A DNA stretch of 46,140 nt from an uncultured Pleurocapsa sp. (GCA_938015355.1 CALLPS010000002.1:1-46140), one strand, 5' to 3'; shown: positions 20,619 through 30,834, numbered from the stretch's first letter. Notes: generated by a model from the letters alone, not told the origin. Program-made: numbers and translations.

Positions 20619-21236
20619 ATGAACATTTCAGTAGAATGTAAACCGAGAATAGAAGGCAGTAAACCCCGTGCATTACGTCGAGAAGGATTAATTCCTGCTG
20701 CTTTATATGGACATGATGGCGCAAATTCAATCTCTCTGACTATTCCTGCTAAGGAAGCTCAGATGTTATTGCGAGACGCAGCCATCAATAATACTTTGAT
20801 CGATCTCAAAGTTCCAGATATTTCTTGGCAAGGAAAAGCTCTAATTAGAGAAGTACAGGCTCATCCTTGGAAAAGAACTCTTAATCATCTGAGTTTCTTC
20901 ACTGTTTCCGCCGATCAAAAAGTGGAGATTGTGGTTCCAGTTATATTAGTAGGTAAAGCTGCGGGAACTAAAGAAGGCGGGATTGTCGAGCAAATTATGA
21001 CAGAGCTAAATATTAGCTGTGCGGCGGATAGTATTCCTGAGTCGATTGAGATTGATGTCAGTAACTTTGAAATTGGCAGTATCTTGCATGTGGGAGAGAT
21101 TGTTGTCCCAGCAGGAGTATCAATTTTAGACGATCTCGAACGTACAGCTATTTCGGTGGTCTTACCTGCTAAACCTGTAGAAACAGAGGATGAAACTACA
21201 GAAGCAGAAGCTACGACGGAAACTACAGCAGAATGA
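20619..21236 (+). CDS. rplY: 50S ribosomal protein L25 (Ctc type)
   Basis: Ctc/L25 pattern LRREGLIPAALYGHDG...; C-terminal TL5-like domain and acidic Thr/Glu tail. Confidence 0.9.
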   Translation: MNISVECKPRIEGSKPRALRREGLIPAALYGHDGANSISLTIPAKEAQMLLRDAAINNTLIDLKVPDISWQGKALIREVQAHPWKRTLNHLSFFTVSADQKVEIVVPVILVGKAAGTKEGGIVEQIMTELNISCAADSIPESIEIDVSNFEIGSILHVGEIVVPAGVSILDDLERTAISVVLPAKPVETEDETTEAEATTETTAE

Positions 21237-21308
21237 TTCATTTTAGTTTTAGCTGCTTAAATATGGAACAGAGCTGGAATTATTAATTTGAAATTACTTT
21301 AATAACCA

Positions 21309-21337
21309 CCAGAGATTAATCAGATCTCTGGTTTTTT
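21309..21337 (+). terminator. Rho-independent terminator of rplY
   Basis: CCAGAGAT / ATCTCTGG followed by TTTTTT. Confidence 0.85.
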
Positions 21338-21392
21338 GTTACCTTTTTACTAGAGTTACTTTTAGCTGTAGTACACTTTGGTTGATTCCAAG

Positions 21393-21767
21393 TTATGAAG
21401 AGGAGGGCTGATAGAGAATCAAACGATTCCCTGTCGGATCATAAGCATATATTTCTCTGCCATGGGATGCTTCGACGATTTTTCCTGGGGGGGGATAACC
21501 CATCTCAGAAATCTGAAAAATAGCTTGTTCTAATTGCTCAACTTCCAAGCAGAGGCTCATCGCACTACTGATATTTTCAAACTCAGATTGTTGTTTTACT
21601 TTCGGTTGAAAGATGCCAAGACGAAACTTTTCTAATTGAAATTCTGCATAAATTGAAGGCTGGTAAACAGTCGGTTGCTTTTGAAAAAGCTGGCTATAAA
21701 AATCTACTAGAAGTTGAATTTTATTGGTAGAAATCGTTACAAAAACATCAAAACAATTAGATTTCAT
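21393..21767 (-). CDS. VOC/glyoxalase-like protein
   Basis: Small betaalphabetabetabeta-type ORF, VFVTISTNKIQLLVDFYSQLFQ...YAYDPTGNRLILYQ. Confidence 0.75.
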   Translation of the reverse strand: MKSNCFDVFVTISTNKIQLLVDFYSQLFQKQPTVYQPSIYAEFQLEKFRLGIFQPKVKQQSEFENISSAMSLCLEVEQLEQAIFQISEMGYPPPGKIVEASHGREIYAYDPTGNRLILYQPSSS

Positions 21768-21899
21768 GGAGTTGACAATTGTGCAATGACTATAGTGACT
21801 TTATGTTTACTATCTGCTATATTAGTTGGCATTTAACTAACCTAGCTATTGGTAAATTTAAATTACGGACTAACTTAGTAATTAAGATAAACTATTATA

Positions 21900-22625
21900 A
21901 TGATCAAGGTCTTGATAGTAGACGACCAAAAAACAGTTCAAGAAATTTTAAAAAGTTATATTGAAGCAGATCCTGGTATGGAATTTGTTGGCTGTGCAAA
22001 TAATGGTCAAGAGGCGATAGACCTCATCCAAGTGCATCAACCCAACGTCGTACTGATGGATATTGAGATGCCCATTATGGACGGCTTGACAGCTACTCAG
22101 ATTATTTCCGAGCAATTTGTCAATACCAGCGTCCTAATTATTAGTGTTCACAACGAAGAGACTTATCTCAACTCTGCTTTACAGGTAGGTGCCAAAGGAT
22201 ATTTGAAAAAGAATACTCCTGAAAAGGAATTGATTAATGCCATTTATTCCGCCTACAAAGGCTATTTTCAACTAGGACCTGGGTTACTAGAGCAATATCT
22301 TCGCAAAGCAACCAAATCTCAATCTAATGCCCAAGAGATCGAGCAATTGAAGTCTGTCTTGCTACAGCAGTCCAAGCTACTCGATAATTTAAATAATACC
22401 AGAAACCAACAATATCGCAGCAGAAGTAACAACGATAGAGTCAAAGGGGGTAAATCAAAGGTTTCCCTAGAAAACAAATACGCCACATTAGAAAAGCAAA
22501 TCTACTATGTTTCCAACCGTATAGATCAGTTAAAAAAAAGAGCTGATTTTAATCAGCAACTTGGCATTGTTGCCATATTGAGCAGTGCTTTTTTGGGGTT
22601 CATTATCCTCATATCTGGCCTCTGA
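21900..22625 (+). CDS. Response regulator with coiled coil and C-terminal TM helix
   Basis: REC (VLIVDDQKTVQEIL, LMDIEMPIMDGLTAT, GYLKK), Gln/Asn-rich coil, terminal LGIVAILSSAFLGFIILISGL. Confidence 0.85.
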   Translation: MIKVLIVDDQKTVQEILKSYIEADPGMEFVGCANNGQEAIDLIQVHQPNVVLMDIEMPIMDGLTATQIISEQFVNTSVLIISVHNEETYLNSALQVGAKGYLKKNTPEKELINAIYSAYKGYFQLGPGLLEQYLRKATKSQSNAQEIEQLKSVLLQQSKLLDNLNNTRNQQYRSRSNNDRVKGGKSKVSLENKYATLEKQIYYVSNRIDQLKKRADFNQQLGIVAILSSAFLGFIILISGL

Positions 22626-22930
22626 TATGCAAACCAATGGACTGGGGATAAAACTTGTCACTATTTATCTACTCTCATAATAAAACATTTATTGCAATTG
22701 ATTATTGTCTAACCTGAGACTTAGTTTACTAGACAATACAATCTAGATAATTAGCGAGATTATTAAATCAGCTAAATTAGCTGTCAGGGATTAAGTTTAG
22801 TCTGAGTATCTTACAGTTAGATGTTCATGTTAAATAGTTAAATACAAATTATGTCCCAGAATAGATACATAACTTTACAAATATTGATATCCTATTCCAT
22901 AGAGCACTGCTTTAATAATCGACCATTATC

Positions 22931-24415
22931 ATGACCAACATCATTACCTCAACAGCTAAGAATCAACCATACAAAATTGAAGAATGGAAGAGGGGTTATG
23001 ATTCTCAACCCAATGAATATGAGTATGAGATTACCGAAATTGAGGGAGAGATTCCTCCTGAACTATCAGGTACTTTGTTTCGTAATGGACCAGGCTTATT
23101 AGACATTGCAGGAACAGCAATCCATCATCCTTTTGATGGGGATGGGATGATTAGTGCATTTTCTTTTAAAGATGGCAGAGCATATTATCGTAATCGCTTC
23201 GTTAAGACAGAGGCGTATCTAGAAGAACAATCAGCAGGAGAAATTCTTTATCGAGGAGTATTTGGCACTAAAAAGCCTGGGGGTTTATTCAACAATATTT
23301 TTGATCTCAAATTAAAAAATATTGCCAATACTGGAGTAATTTACTGGGGAGGAAAATTACTCGCTCTGTGGGAAGCAGCCGAGCCTCATCGTTTAGATCC
23401 CCAGACGTTAGAAACCAAAGGGATTGATAATCTCGATGGCATCTTAGAGCCTGGAGATGCTTTTTCCGCCCATCCTTGGATAGATCCTAGTTGCATTTTA
23501 GATGATGGGGCTCCTTGTTTAGTTAACTTTCGGGTTGATCCTGGAATTTCCAGTAAAATTACCCTGTTTGAATTTGCTGTCGATGGTAAATTACTGCGTC
23601 GCCATTCCCATAGTATTCCTGGGTTTTCCTTTATTCATGATTTTATAATTACTCCCCACTATGCCATCTTTTTCCAGAATCCTGTTAATTTTAATCCTTT
23701 ACCCTTTGTGTTCGGGATTCGTGGTGCAGGAGAGTGTGTCCAGTTTCAGCCAGAGAAACCAACCAATGTAATTCTCATTCCGCGAGATCCTAACAATAAA
23801 CAAGTCAAAACCTTTAAGGTAGAATCAGGTTTCGTATTCCATCATGCTAATGCCTTTGAGCAAGGCAATCAAATTTGTATTGATTCCGTTGCCTATCAAA
23901 CTTTGCCCCAGGTGCAACCAAACTCTAATTACAAAGAAGTCGATTTTGAAAGTCTTGATCCTGGACAACTATGGAGATTTACTTTGAATCTTGAAGAAGG
24001 TACCGTAGAGCGCCAAATGTTAGAGAGTCGTTGTTGTGAATTCCCCACTCATAATCCCGATAATGTTGGTCGAGAGTATCGTTACTTGTATATTGGAGTG
24101 GCACCCAACGATACAGGTCGGAATGCGCCGTTACAAGCAATTCTCAAACTAGACTTAGAGACAGGAGAGCGTCAAGTACATTCTTTTGCCCCTAGTGGCT
24201 ATGTCAGCGAACCTATTTTCGTACCTAATCCTAATGCTAATCAAGAAGATGCTGGCTGGATACTAACTTTGGTCTATGACGGCAGCAAACACCGTTCAAC
24301 CTTGGCAATTTTGGATGGTGAAAATTTAGCAGGAGATGCGATCGCTTTGCTGCACCTCAAACATCATGTCCCCTATGGTTTACATGGTAGCTGGTGTGAT
24401 GAAGTATTTATTTGA
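22931..24415 (+). CDS. Carotenoid oxygenase family protein
   Basis: GTLFRNGPGL, HPFDGDGMISAF, SAHPWIDP, HSIPGFSFIHDFIITPHYAIF, FHHANAFE. Confidence 0.92.
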   Translation: MTNIITSTAKNQPYKIEEWKRGYDSQPNEYEYEITEIEGEIPPELSGTLFRNGPGLLDIAGTAIHHPFDGDGMISAFSFKDGRAYYRNRFVKTEAYLEEQSAGEILYRGVFGTKKPGGLFNNIFDLKLKNIANTGVIYWGGKLLALWEAAEPHRLDPQTLETKGIDNLDGILEPGDAFSAHPWIDPSCILDDGAPCLVNFRVDPGISSKITLFEFAVDGKLLRRHSHSIPGFSFIHDFIITPHYAIFFQNPVNFNPLPFVFGIRGAGECVQFQPEKPTNVILIPRDPNNKQVKTFKVESGFVFHHANAFEQGNQICIDSVAYQTLPQVQPNSNYKEVDFESLDPGQLWRFTLNLEEGTVERQMLESRCCEFPTHNPDNVGREYRYLYIGVAPNDTGRNAPLQAILKLDLETGERQVHSFAPSGYVSEPIFVPNPNANQEDAGWILTLVYDGSKHRSTLAILDGENLAGDAIALLHLKHHVPYGLHGSWCDEVFI

Positions 24416-24552
24416 GAGATGAAGATAAAAGGTAGCAATAATTAATTTAATGTATGTTTTTTATTTGTCATGAAAATTAGAACTCCTTGGCTGCCATATT
24501 TAACTATATTGATTAAAGCCATAAGCTATTAATTATTTAAAAAGTCTAGGAT

Positions 24553-25803
24553 ATGAGTATTTTTGAGAGTTTGGAGTCCGAAGTCCGAAGCTATTGTCGA
24601 TTATTTCCTACGGTTTTTACCAAAGCGGTGGGAGATCAACTGATTGATGAGAATGGACGCTCTTATATAGATTTCTTATCAGGTGCAGGAGCTCTTAACT
24701 ACGGGCATAATAATCCCAAACTGAAACAGAGTCTTCTTGAATACATTGAGTCAGATGCCATCACTCACAGCCTCGATATGTTCACTTCTGCCAAGCAAAA
24801 GTTTCTCCAACGTTTCTCTGAAGTAATCTTAAAGCCCCGAGGACTTGAATATAAGGTTATGTTTACGGGCCCTACGGGAACAAACTCGGCGGAGGCAGCT
24901 TTGAAACTAGCCCGTAAAGTTACAGGTCGCCAAACAGTGATCTGTTTCACCAAAGGCTATCATGGTCATACATTAGGAGCTTTAGCTGTTACACCTAATC
25001 CTGTCTATCAGAAGGCTGCGGGTATTCCCCTTGGTCACCACGTTAGAACTGTAGCTTTTGAGGACGAAAATAGCGCCCAAGATACTAGTCTTGATGACTT
25101 AGAAAAACTGCTCGATGACTTAAGCCAAAATCAAGATAAACCCGCAGCAGTTATTCTGGAAACTGTTCAATCTGAGGGAGGAATTAATGTTGCGAGCATT
25201 CCTTGGCTGAAGCGCCTTGCCCAGATCACTAAAGAGCGAGAAGTTTTGCTAATTGTTGATGATATTAAAGTAGGGTGTGGTCGCACAGGTCCTTTCTTTA
25301 GCTTTGAGCGAGCGGGAATAAAGCCTGACCTAGTTTGTCTGGCAAAATCTTTAAGTGCTTATGGAAACCCCATGGCGCTCGTGCTGATTCGACCAGACTT
25401 AGACTGTTGGAAACCAGGAGAACACAGCGGAACATTTAGAGGCAATAATCTAGCCTTTGTGACGGCTGCTGCTGCTATTGATGAGTACTGGCAGACTGAT
25501 GCTTTTACCCAAGAGATAGCGCATAAAGGGGAGGTGATGAAGAAGCGACTCCAAGAAATGATCTCGCAATATACAGAACTTGGAGGGAAACACCGAGGAT
25601 TAGGTTTGATTCAAGGAATCGCTTGTCAACAATCAGGAGTAGCGAAAAAGGTCAGTAATGAGGCTTTTAAGCGGGGTTTGATCTTTGAACCCATGGGAGT
25701 GAACAAAGAAGTTATTAATCTTCAGTCTACATTAACGATAGATGTTGATACTTTAAACCAGGGACTGGATATTTTGGATAAAAGCATCAGTGCGGCTCTT
25801 TGA
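24553..25803 (+). CDS. Class III aminotransferase, EctB-like (diaminobutyrate-2-oxoglutarate type)
   Basis: YCRLFPTVF, YIDFLSGAGALNYGHNNP, GPTGTNSAEAALKLARK, GYHGHTLGAL, VDDIKVGCGRTGPFFSFE. Confidence 0.85.
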   Translation: MSIFESLESEVRSYCRLFPTVFTKAVGDQLIDENGRSYIDFLSGAGALNYGHNNPKLKQSLLEYIESDAITHSLDMFTSAKQKFLQRFSEVILKPRGLEYKVMFTGPTGTNSAEAALKLARKVTGRQTVICFTKGYHGHTLGALAVTPNPVYQKAAGIPLGHHVRTVAFEDENSAQDTSLDDLEKLLDDLSQNQDKPAAVILETVQSEGGINVASIPWLKRLAQITKEREVLLIVDDIKVGCGRTGPFFSFERAGIKPDLVCLAKSLSAYGNPMALVLIRPDLDCWKPGEHSGTFRGNNLAFVTAAAAIDEYWQTDAFTQEIAHKGEVMKKRLQEMISQYTELGGKHRGLGLIQGIACQQSGVAKKVSNEAFKRGLIFEPMGVNKEVINLQSTLTIDVDTLNQGLDILDKSISAAL

Positions 25804-25815
25804 CGCTCCGCCGTC

Positions 25816-26037
25816 CTATAAGGACGGGGATTCCTGGTTCAGCGACCCATCGTAACCTGGCAGGATTGCTCCAACCAAACTAGAGGATTTGTTCCAATCT
25901 TTTTCCTTGGTCGCACGATATATTCTATGTCTTAAGTTTTTTACCTTCTTATAGGATTTAATCCAGTCAATTGTAGACCAGTTAATTCTATCTTCTAGGT
26001 TTTTAGCTCCGATGTCATTAATGACCCTATCTTTCAC
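25816..26037 (-). pseudogene. Group II intron reverse transcriptase N-terminal fragment fused to a different C-terminal end
   Basis: WSTIDWIKSYKKVKNLRHRIYRATKEKDWNK resembles intron RT N-termini, then switches to SSSLVGAILPGYDGSLNQESPSL, consistent with a TnpB C-terminus encoded in the RE hairpin. Confidence 0.7.
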
Positions 26038-26639
26038 TATCTTTTGACTCTTACATTAAATTCTTATCGTGATGATTTGCTTAGAAGTTAGCTCGGTTTC
26101 CCTTAGTGATTAACACTATCTACCCACTTATACCTTTTGGCTTTCGTGTTGCCTTTCGGCTGGTAGCATTCGCTTTTTCCAGCATCCTTTATCCTCTGAA
26201 TAATTCCGTCTTGCTTGCGCTCGACCTACTCAACTTTTGAGAACTCATAGGGTTTACCGTGTTTCGCATTTCCGTAGATTTATCTCTTTTAGGTTTCATC
26301 TATTCCCCGACGGGACTTGCGTTCTATCGGTGAAGGCACACTTCTAAATCCTCACCCTACCCGTTTACCATTTTGGTTCAAGCGTACAGCCTATTGCGCT
26401 TGTTATTACCTGACGAGATTTTGTAAATGATTTACTTGCGTTAACCTTGAGAGATTTTCCCTTGCTCCCTTAACCAGTTTTAGGCTACTAGCGTGGGCTA
26501 CTTTAGTGACTTGCATTCCGATGTATTCATTACTTACTAACACCGTAGTCGGAGTCAGGGACTCTTTTACTTGGGAATAACTCGATAGAATGAGTTAGGC
26601 ATTGCTGCTACTACATGAGAAGCGACTTTCACGTCGCAC
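26038..26639 (-). other. Group II intron 5' ribozyme region (domains I-III expected)
   Basis: Minus strand begins GTGCGACGTGAAAGTCGC at 26639; about 600 nt before the RT start codon, the usual layout. Confidence 0.65.
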
Positions 26640-26939
26640 AAACCGTGGGTATCCCTTTTTACCTGAAATATTCTTCTTGCAATTATCAAAAAAACGATTG
26701 ATTGCACGAAGCACTCTTTCTACCGCTGTTTGACAGGCATGAGAGTTCAATTCCTTAACGAAAGAATATTCGGCTCTCAGAAATGTATTATGTCTGAACA
26801 TTTCAGTTTTACCTATGGCACGATTATCCATCCAAAAGCGAAGCACTTTATTACGAACAAATTGTGTTGTTCTGATTGCCTCTTCTATGGATTGAATCTG
26901 ACTGGCAACTGGTTTAATTCTATATTCGAGAACAAACAT
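26595..26939 (-). pseudogene. tnpB N-terminal fragment
   Basis: MFVLEYRIKP...IEEAIRTTQFVRNKVLRFWMDN...ELNSHACQTAVERVLRAINRFFDNCKK...GKKGYPRF; true homology ends at the intron junction near 26640. Confidence 0.85.
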
Positions 26940-27035
26940 TTTGATACTAGGGAGTTAGGTATCAAAATACATGATACCAGATAAAGCCGTCTTAGAAAGA
27001 CGGGGCTTGTATCCCATTACCTTCGGTCAAACTGA

Positions 27036-27983
27036 CTATCCTAAACCAGCAACTTCTAACATTTCCGTCAGTACTTTGCCATGGAATTCCCAAGGGAAAG
27101 TTTCAATTGTAAGCTCCTGGACTCCTGTATCACCATCTACTGCTGGTCCTTCATAGACTAGCTTAGTTAAAATGTGTTGATCCATCTCTAAAGTTAATCC
27201 CTCCATTAACTTAGATTTCAAGTCAGGTCGAAGCAAAGCAATAGCTGTAAGTAAACCGATTGCTCCCCAGTTAGAAACACCGCAAACAATGAGATGATTG
27301 CAGGGAATACTACAAGCAATTTTGGCTCCCGTACTGACACCTTGGGCAATGATTTCTTGAGAAAGTGTTCCCATTCCGAGTTCATTGCCCGCATCCCCAA
27401 TGCCGATGGAGATAAGTCCACTGAGGGTAAAGAGGAGATGTAAAGGAGCTGTTTCAGCAGTGATATCCTTGCCGATCATATTCCAGACAATACCATCGTA
27501 ACCAGGCCCCGCTCTTTCAATAGCAATAACATGGGAAACTGGAAGATCACTATTGCGCCATGAATTCACAATAGAAACAATAGATGCATCTTCACTAGTT
27601 GCATCTACAGGAACAACATCTATGGGAACATTCCCAGGTATACCTGCTGCCTGGGCTGCAACCTTGACCGCATTAAGACATAAAGGATCTGTTACTAAAC
27701 GGACAGGTATTCCCACTCTCAGCAATCCTGCTGCTATGTGAGCGCTACCTATAGGGCCATCGGTTTCCGCTGCTGGGGGGTTGCCTCGGGGAACAAAAAA
27801 GCCTGTCATAATCGCTACGTGGGGAGCTGGATGCTCGGCGATGGAGCGAGCAGCACTTAGTAAACCGCCCTTGGCAGCCTCGATAATTGGCTCTATTTTA
27901 TTCCCGACATCTCGCCCACAGATGTTTTCAATTTGTTCTATCTTGGCTAAGACTGGTTGCCCATTTTCTATAACAGCATTCAT
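27036..27983 (-). CDS. Stand-alone DUF4392 (D-glutamate cyclase-like) protein
   Basis: HVAIMTGFFVPRGNPPAAETDGPIGSAHIAAGLLRVGIPVRLVTD; NELGMG; SNWGA. Confidence 0.82.
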   Translation of the reverse strand: MNAVIENGQPVLAKIEQIENICGRDVGNKIEPIIEAAKGGLLSAARSIAEHPAPHVAIMTGFFVPRGNPPAAETDGPIGSAHIAAGLLRVGIPVRLVTDPLCLNAVKVAAQAAGIPGNVPIDVVPVDATSEDASIVSIVNSWRNSDLPVSHVIAIERAGPGYDGIVWNMIGKDITAETAPLHLLFTLSGLISIGIGDAGNELGMGTLSQEIIAQGVSTGAKIACSIPCNHLIVCGVSNWGAIGLLTAIALLRPDLKSKLMEGLTLEMDQHILTKLVYEGPAVDGDTGVQELTIETFPWEFHGKVLTEMLEVAGLG

Positions 27984-27993
27984 AAGCAATTAT

Positions 27994-29286
27994 TTATTTA
28001 GATGCTCCCAGATCAACTAATTTTTTGGAAACTGTCTCTTCTATAACTTGGTTAACAATATCTAACAGCAGATTTAGACCTTCTTCTAATAACTCTTCGG
28101 AAACAGTTAAAGGAGGTAGACAGCGAATTACCTGCCCCTGCGCCCCTGCGGTTTCCATTATTAGACCTTTGCTAAAGGCTGTTCTGATAATTTTATCGGC
28201 TAGATTGCCATCTTTGCAGTCTAACCCTTGAATCATTCCTCTGCCCCGCACAGATAAATCGGCTAACCGATTATTGTTAGCTATTTGCTCCAAGCAGGAC
28301 TGCATAATAGCTCCTTTATGCTTAACGGAAGTTGAAAAACTATCGTCTTGCCAATAAAGATCTAAAGCTGCTTTGGCCGTCACAAAGGCGAGGTTAGGCC
28401 CTCTGAAAGTACCACTATGTTGACCTGGTTTCCACTGGTCTAATTCTGGTTTAATTAGCACCAAGGAGAAGGGAAGACCAAAACCACTCAATGACTTGGA
28501 AAGGGTAACAATATCGGGGGAAATACCAACCTGTTCAAAACTGAAAAAAGAACCTGTCCGTCCACATCCCACTTGGATGTCATCCACAATCAAGATTACA
28601 TCATGTTTACGACATACTCTTTCAAGCGATCGCAACCACTCAAAACTAGCCACATTAACTCCCCCAGCTCCCTGAATTGTTTCGACAATCACTGCTGCGG
28701 GGAGGGAGACACCACTACCTACGTCGGAGAGTACTTTGTCTAGATATTCTGTCGTGTCAATATCTGCACCCAAGTACCCATCATAGGGAATAAAAGTTAC
28801 CCCTGTGGTCGGAATTCCTGCCGATGCCCTTTGGGAAGCCTTCGCAGTTGTGGCTAATGAACCAAGGGTAACGCCATGATAGCCATTGGAAAAGGCAATG
28901 ACCGTTTCTCGTCCTGTTATCTTACGAGCTAGTTTTAGAGCTGCTTCCACGGCATTTGTTCCTGTTGGGCCGGGAAACTGAACTTTGTAATTTAATTGTC
29001 TGGGTTTGAGGATAATAGCGTCCAAGGTTTCCAGAAATTCCTCTTTCGCTACCGTTGCTAAATCTAGACCATGAACAATACCATCGGATTCGAGATAATG
29101 GAGCAGTCTTTGTTTTATTTGAGGGTTATTATGTCCATAATTTAGGGTTCCCACCCCACTCAGAAAGTCGATATATTTCTGACCTTCCTTATTTTCGAGA
29201 ATGGCTCCTTGTGCTGTCTTAAACACCGTGGGGAATAAACGGCAGTAACTTCGCACATTGGATTCCAATTGATTGAAGATGTTCAT
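27994..29286 (-). CDS. Class III aminotransferase, EctB-like (diaminobutyrate-2-oxoglutarate type)
   Basis: YCRLFPTVF, YIDFLSGVGTLNYGHNNP, GPTGTNAVEAALKLARKITGRE, VDDIQVGCGRTGSFFSFE, LSKSLSGFG. Confidence 0.88.
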   Translation of the reverse strand: MNIFNQLESNVRSYCRLFPTVFKTAQGAILENKEGQKYIDFLSGVGTLNYGHNNPQIKQRLLHYLESDGIVHGLDLATVAKEEFLETLDAIILKPRQLNYKVQFPGPTGTNAVEAALKLARKITGRETVIAFSNGYHGVTLGSLATTAKASQRASAGIPTTGVTFIPYDGYLGADIDTTEYLDKVLSDVGSGVSLPAAVIVETIQGAGGVNVASFEWLRSLERVCRKHDVILIVDDIQVGCGRTGSFFSFEQVGISPDIVTLSKSLSGFGLPFSLVLIKPELDQWKPGQHSGTFRGPNLAFVTAKAALDLYWQDDSFSTSVKHKGAIMQSCLEQIANNNRLADLSVRGRGMIQGLDCKDGNLADKIIRTAFSKGLIMETAGAQGQVIRCLPPLTVSEELLEEGLNLLLDIVNQVIEETVSKKLVDLGASK

Positions 29287-29339
29287 TATTGATGATCCTT
29301 AGTTATTTTTCTGTCTCGCCACAGTAGGAGAATTGCTTA

Positions 29340-29390
29340 TATAGCCGTACAAAGTTAGATTAGGAAAAAGTTTAGCTATCTGCTCGTAAG
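29340..29390 (+). repeat. Dispersed repeat R2, copy B
   Basis: TATAGCCGTACAAAGTTAGATTAGGA...TGCTCGTAAG matches the reverse complement of 12281-12330. Confidence 0.6.
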
Positions 29391-29603
29391 GATAAAGGAT
29401 GAAGGATAAATTTACACTCTCAAGCTGAATGTCCTAAGCTCAATCCGTAATGCTATACTGCAAAATTCCCAATAACTAGCATTTGTTTCCAGATTATTGA
29501 GAATTTTTTAGTTATGTCTTGATTATGAGCTATTCTGGCTAGCTAAATTTCTGTTTATAGCGATCGCATTTGCCTGGTTTGCGATCAATCAATCGTGTGC
29601 TTG

Positions 29604-30362
29604 TCAGCCTAAAAAGATACGATCAAGTGCACGAGTTGGATCACTATAAGTATTTCTGGCATGTGCCATACATTGATTATCCCAAAGCAAAAGTGAGTAT
29701 TGTTCCATCCGAATCGCCAAGTGATTGGTCTCGTAATACTCTAGAAAGCGATCAGCAATTTCTGACAAAAATGAGCCAGGATTAAAGGGTTGAAGGTTAT
29801 CTGGATCAGGGCTGTAGTCACCATGTTTAATATAATTATAAGAAAGTCTCAGAATCGGCTTGTCATCAGAAAATGAGAGGATCGGGTGAGTTGCACCCTT
29901 GGTACGACTGGCATGGACACCCCTCGTTGCACCGAAATAGTGTTGGGTCTCCATAAGTTGTTGCTTCATTTCTGCTGTAAGAGTATCGAGGAATCCTTCT
30001 ACATAAGCCAAAGTGGTCTGACCACCACTACAATCAGAAGGTTTTTGACACCAGAGGGCTAGATATTCGGGGGGACTGGGATAGTCGCTGGCTTCGGTAT
30101 GGGGAAGGACAGGCTTTTGACCTCTGGCATCAGAAAAATTTAGTAATTCAGGTTCATACCTGACATGGAAGATCTCTTTGCCATATTGCGGCATTAATTC
30201 CTTGTCAGTGACTAATTTAGCAAATTTGATCCAGTCAAAGTTTGAATCTTTAGTTTCCAGATAAATAAAATGATTTTGTTTCAGTAGTTGCTGATATTTG
30301 GAGACTAATTCAACTGAACAATCAGGGGACTTGATATTGGGAAATGATGCTGCCGTGGACAT
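29604..30362 (-). CDS. Fe(II)/2-oxoglutarate oxygenase, TauD/clavaminate-synthase-like
   Basis: PHTEASDYPSPPEYLALWCQKPS (HxE), C-terminal LLWDNQCMAHARNTYSDPTRALDRIFLG. Confidence 0.85.
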   Translation of the reverse strand: MSTAASFPNIKSPDCSVELVSKYQQLLKQNHFIYLETKDSNFDWIKFAKLVTDKELMPQYGKEIFHVRYEPELLNFSDARGQKPVLPHTEASDYPSPPEYLALWCQKPSDCSGGQTTLAYVEGFLDTLTAEMKQQLMETQHYFGATRGVHASRTKGATHPILSFSDDKPILRLSYNYIKHGDYSPDPDNLQPFNPGSFLSEIADRFLEYYETNHLAIRMEQYSLLLWDNQCMAHARNTYSDPTRALDRIFLG

Positions 30363-30834
30363 AATTTATTTTTCTTTTACAAAATTTATTTTTAGTTAAT
30401 AGCGGGAAAACCCAGCCATTAGCTATGAGGGCATTAACTATGTGCAAAATTTTGAGATGTGCATACAGGTTAATTTACTTGCTCTGTCTATAGGTAATTT
30501 TTAAATAGAATATTCCTAAAAACACGTATTCTTGTTTAAATTTAAAAAAACCTATTATTTATTGACATGTTTTTTGTAAATACAGAGCTTTTTTATCATG
30601 TATTTCATGATACAATAACGTACTTTCATAAGATCTATGATATTTTTGATTCCAGAGACGAGTATTCTTAATTAGCAGCTATGCTCTGACAATCAATAAA
30701 AATTGTTCAATTAATTTGGATAAATAAGAAGTAATTAAAGAACAATTAATTACCTACTCACATTCTCTGGAACCCTTACAAAAAGATGGTTACTTTTTTT
30801 TCAATGTGTAATTAATTTTGCGTAAGTAGGTGGT

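Larger units (their letters stand above)
25804..27020 (-). mobile_element. Remnant IS200/IS605-type tnpB element carrying a truncated group II intron
   Basis: tnpB N-terminal part, group II intron 5' end (GTGCGAC), RT N-terminal fragment, and RE-type hairpin CCGTCC-TTATA-GGACGG...GCGTCAA; boundaries approximate. Confidence 0.75.

Noticed and set aside
24553-29286. Canonical ectoine biosynthesis operon
   Set aside because: No ectA acetyltransferase or ectC synthase is visible; the oxygenase is TauD/clavaminate-like, not PhyH-type EctD
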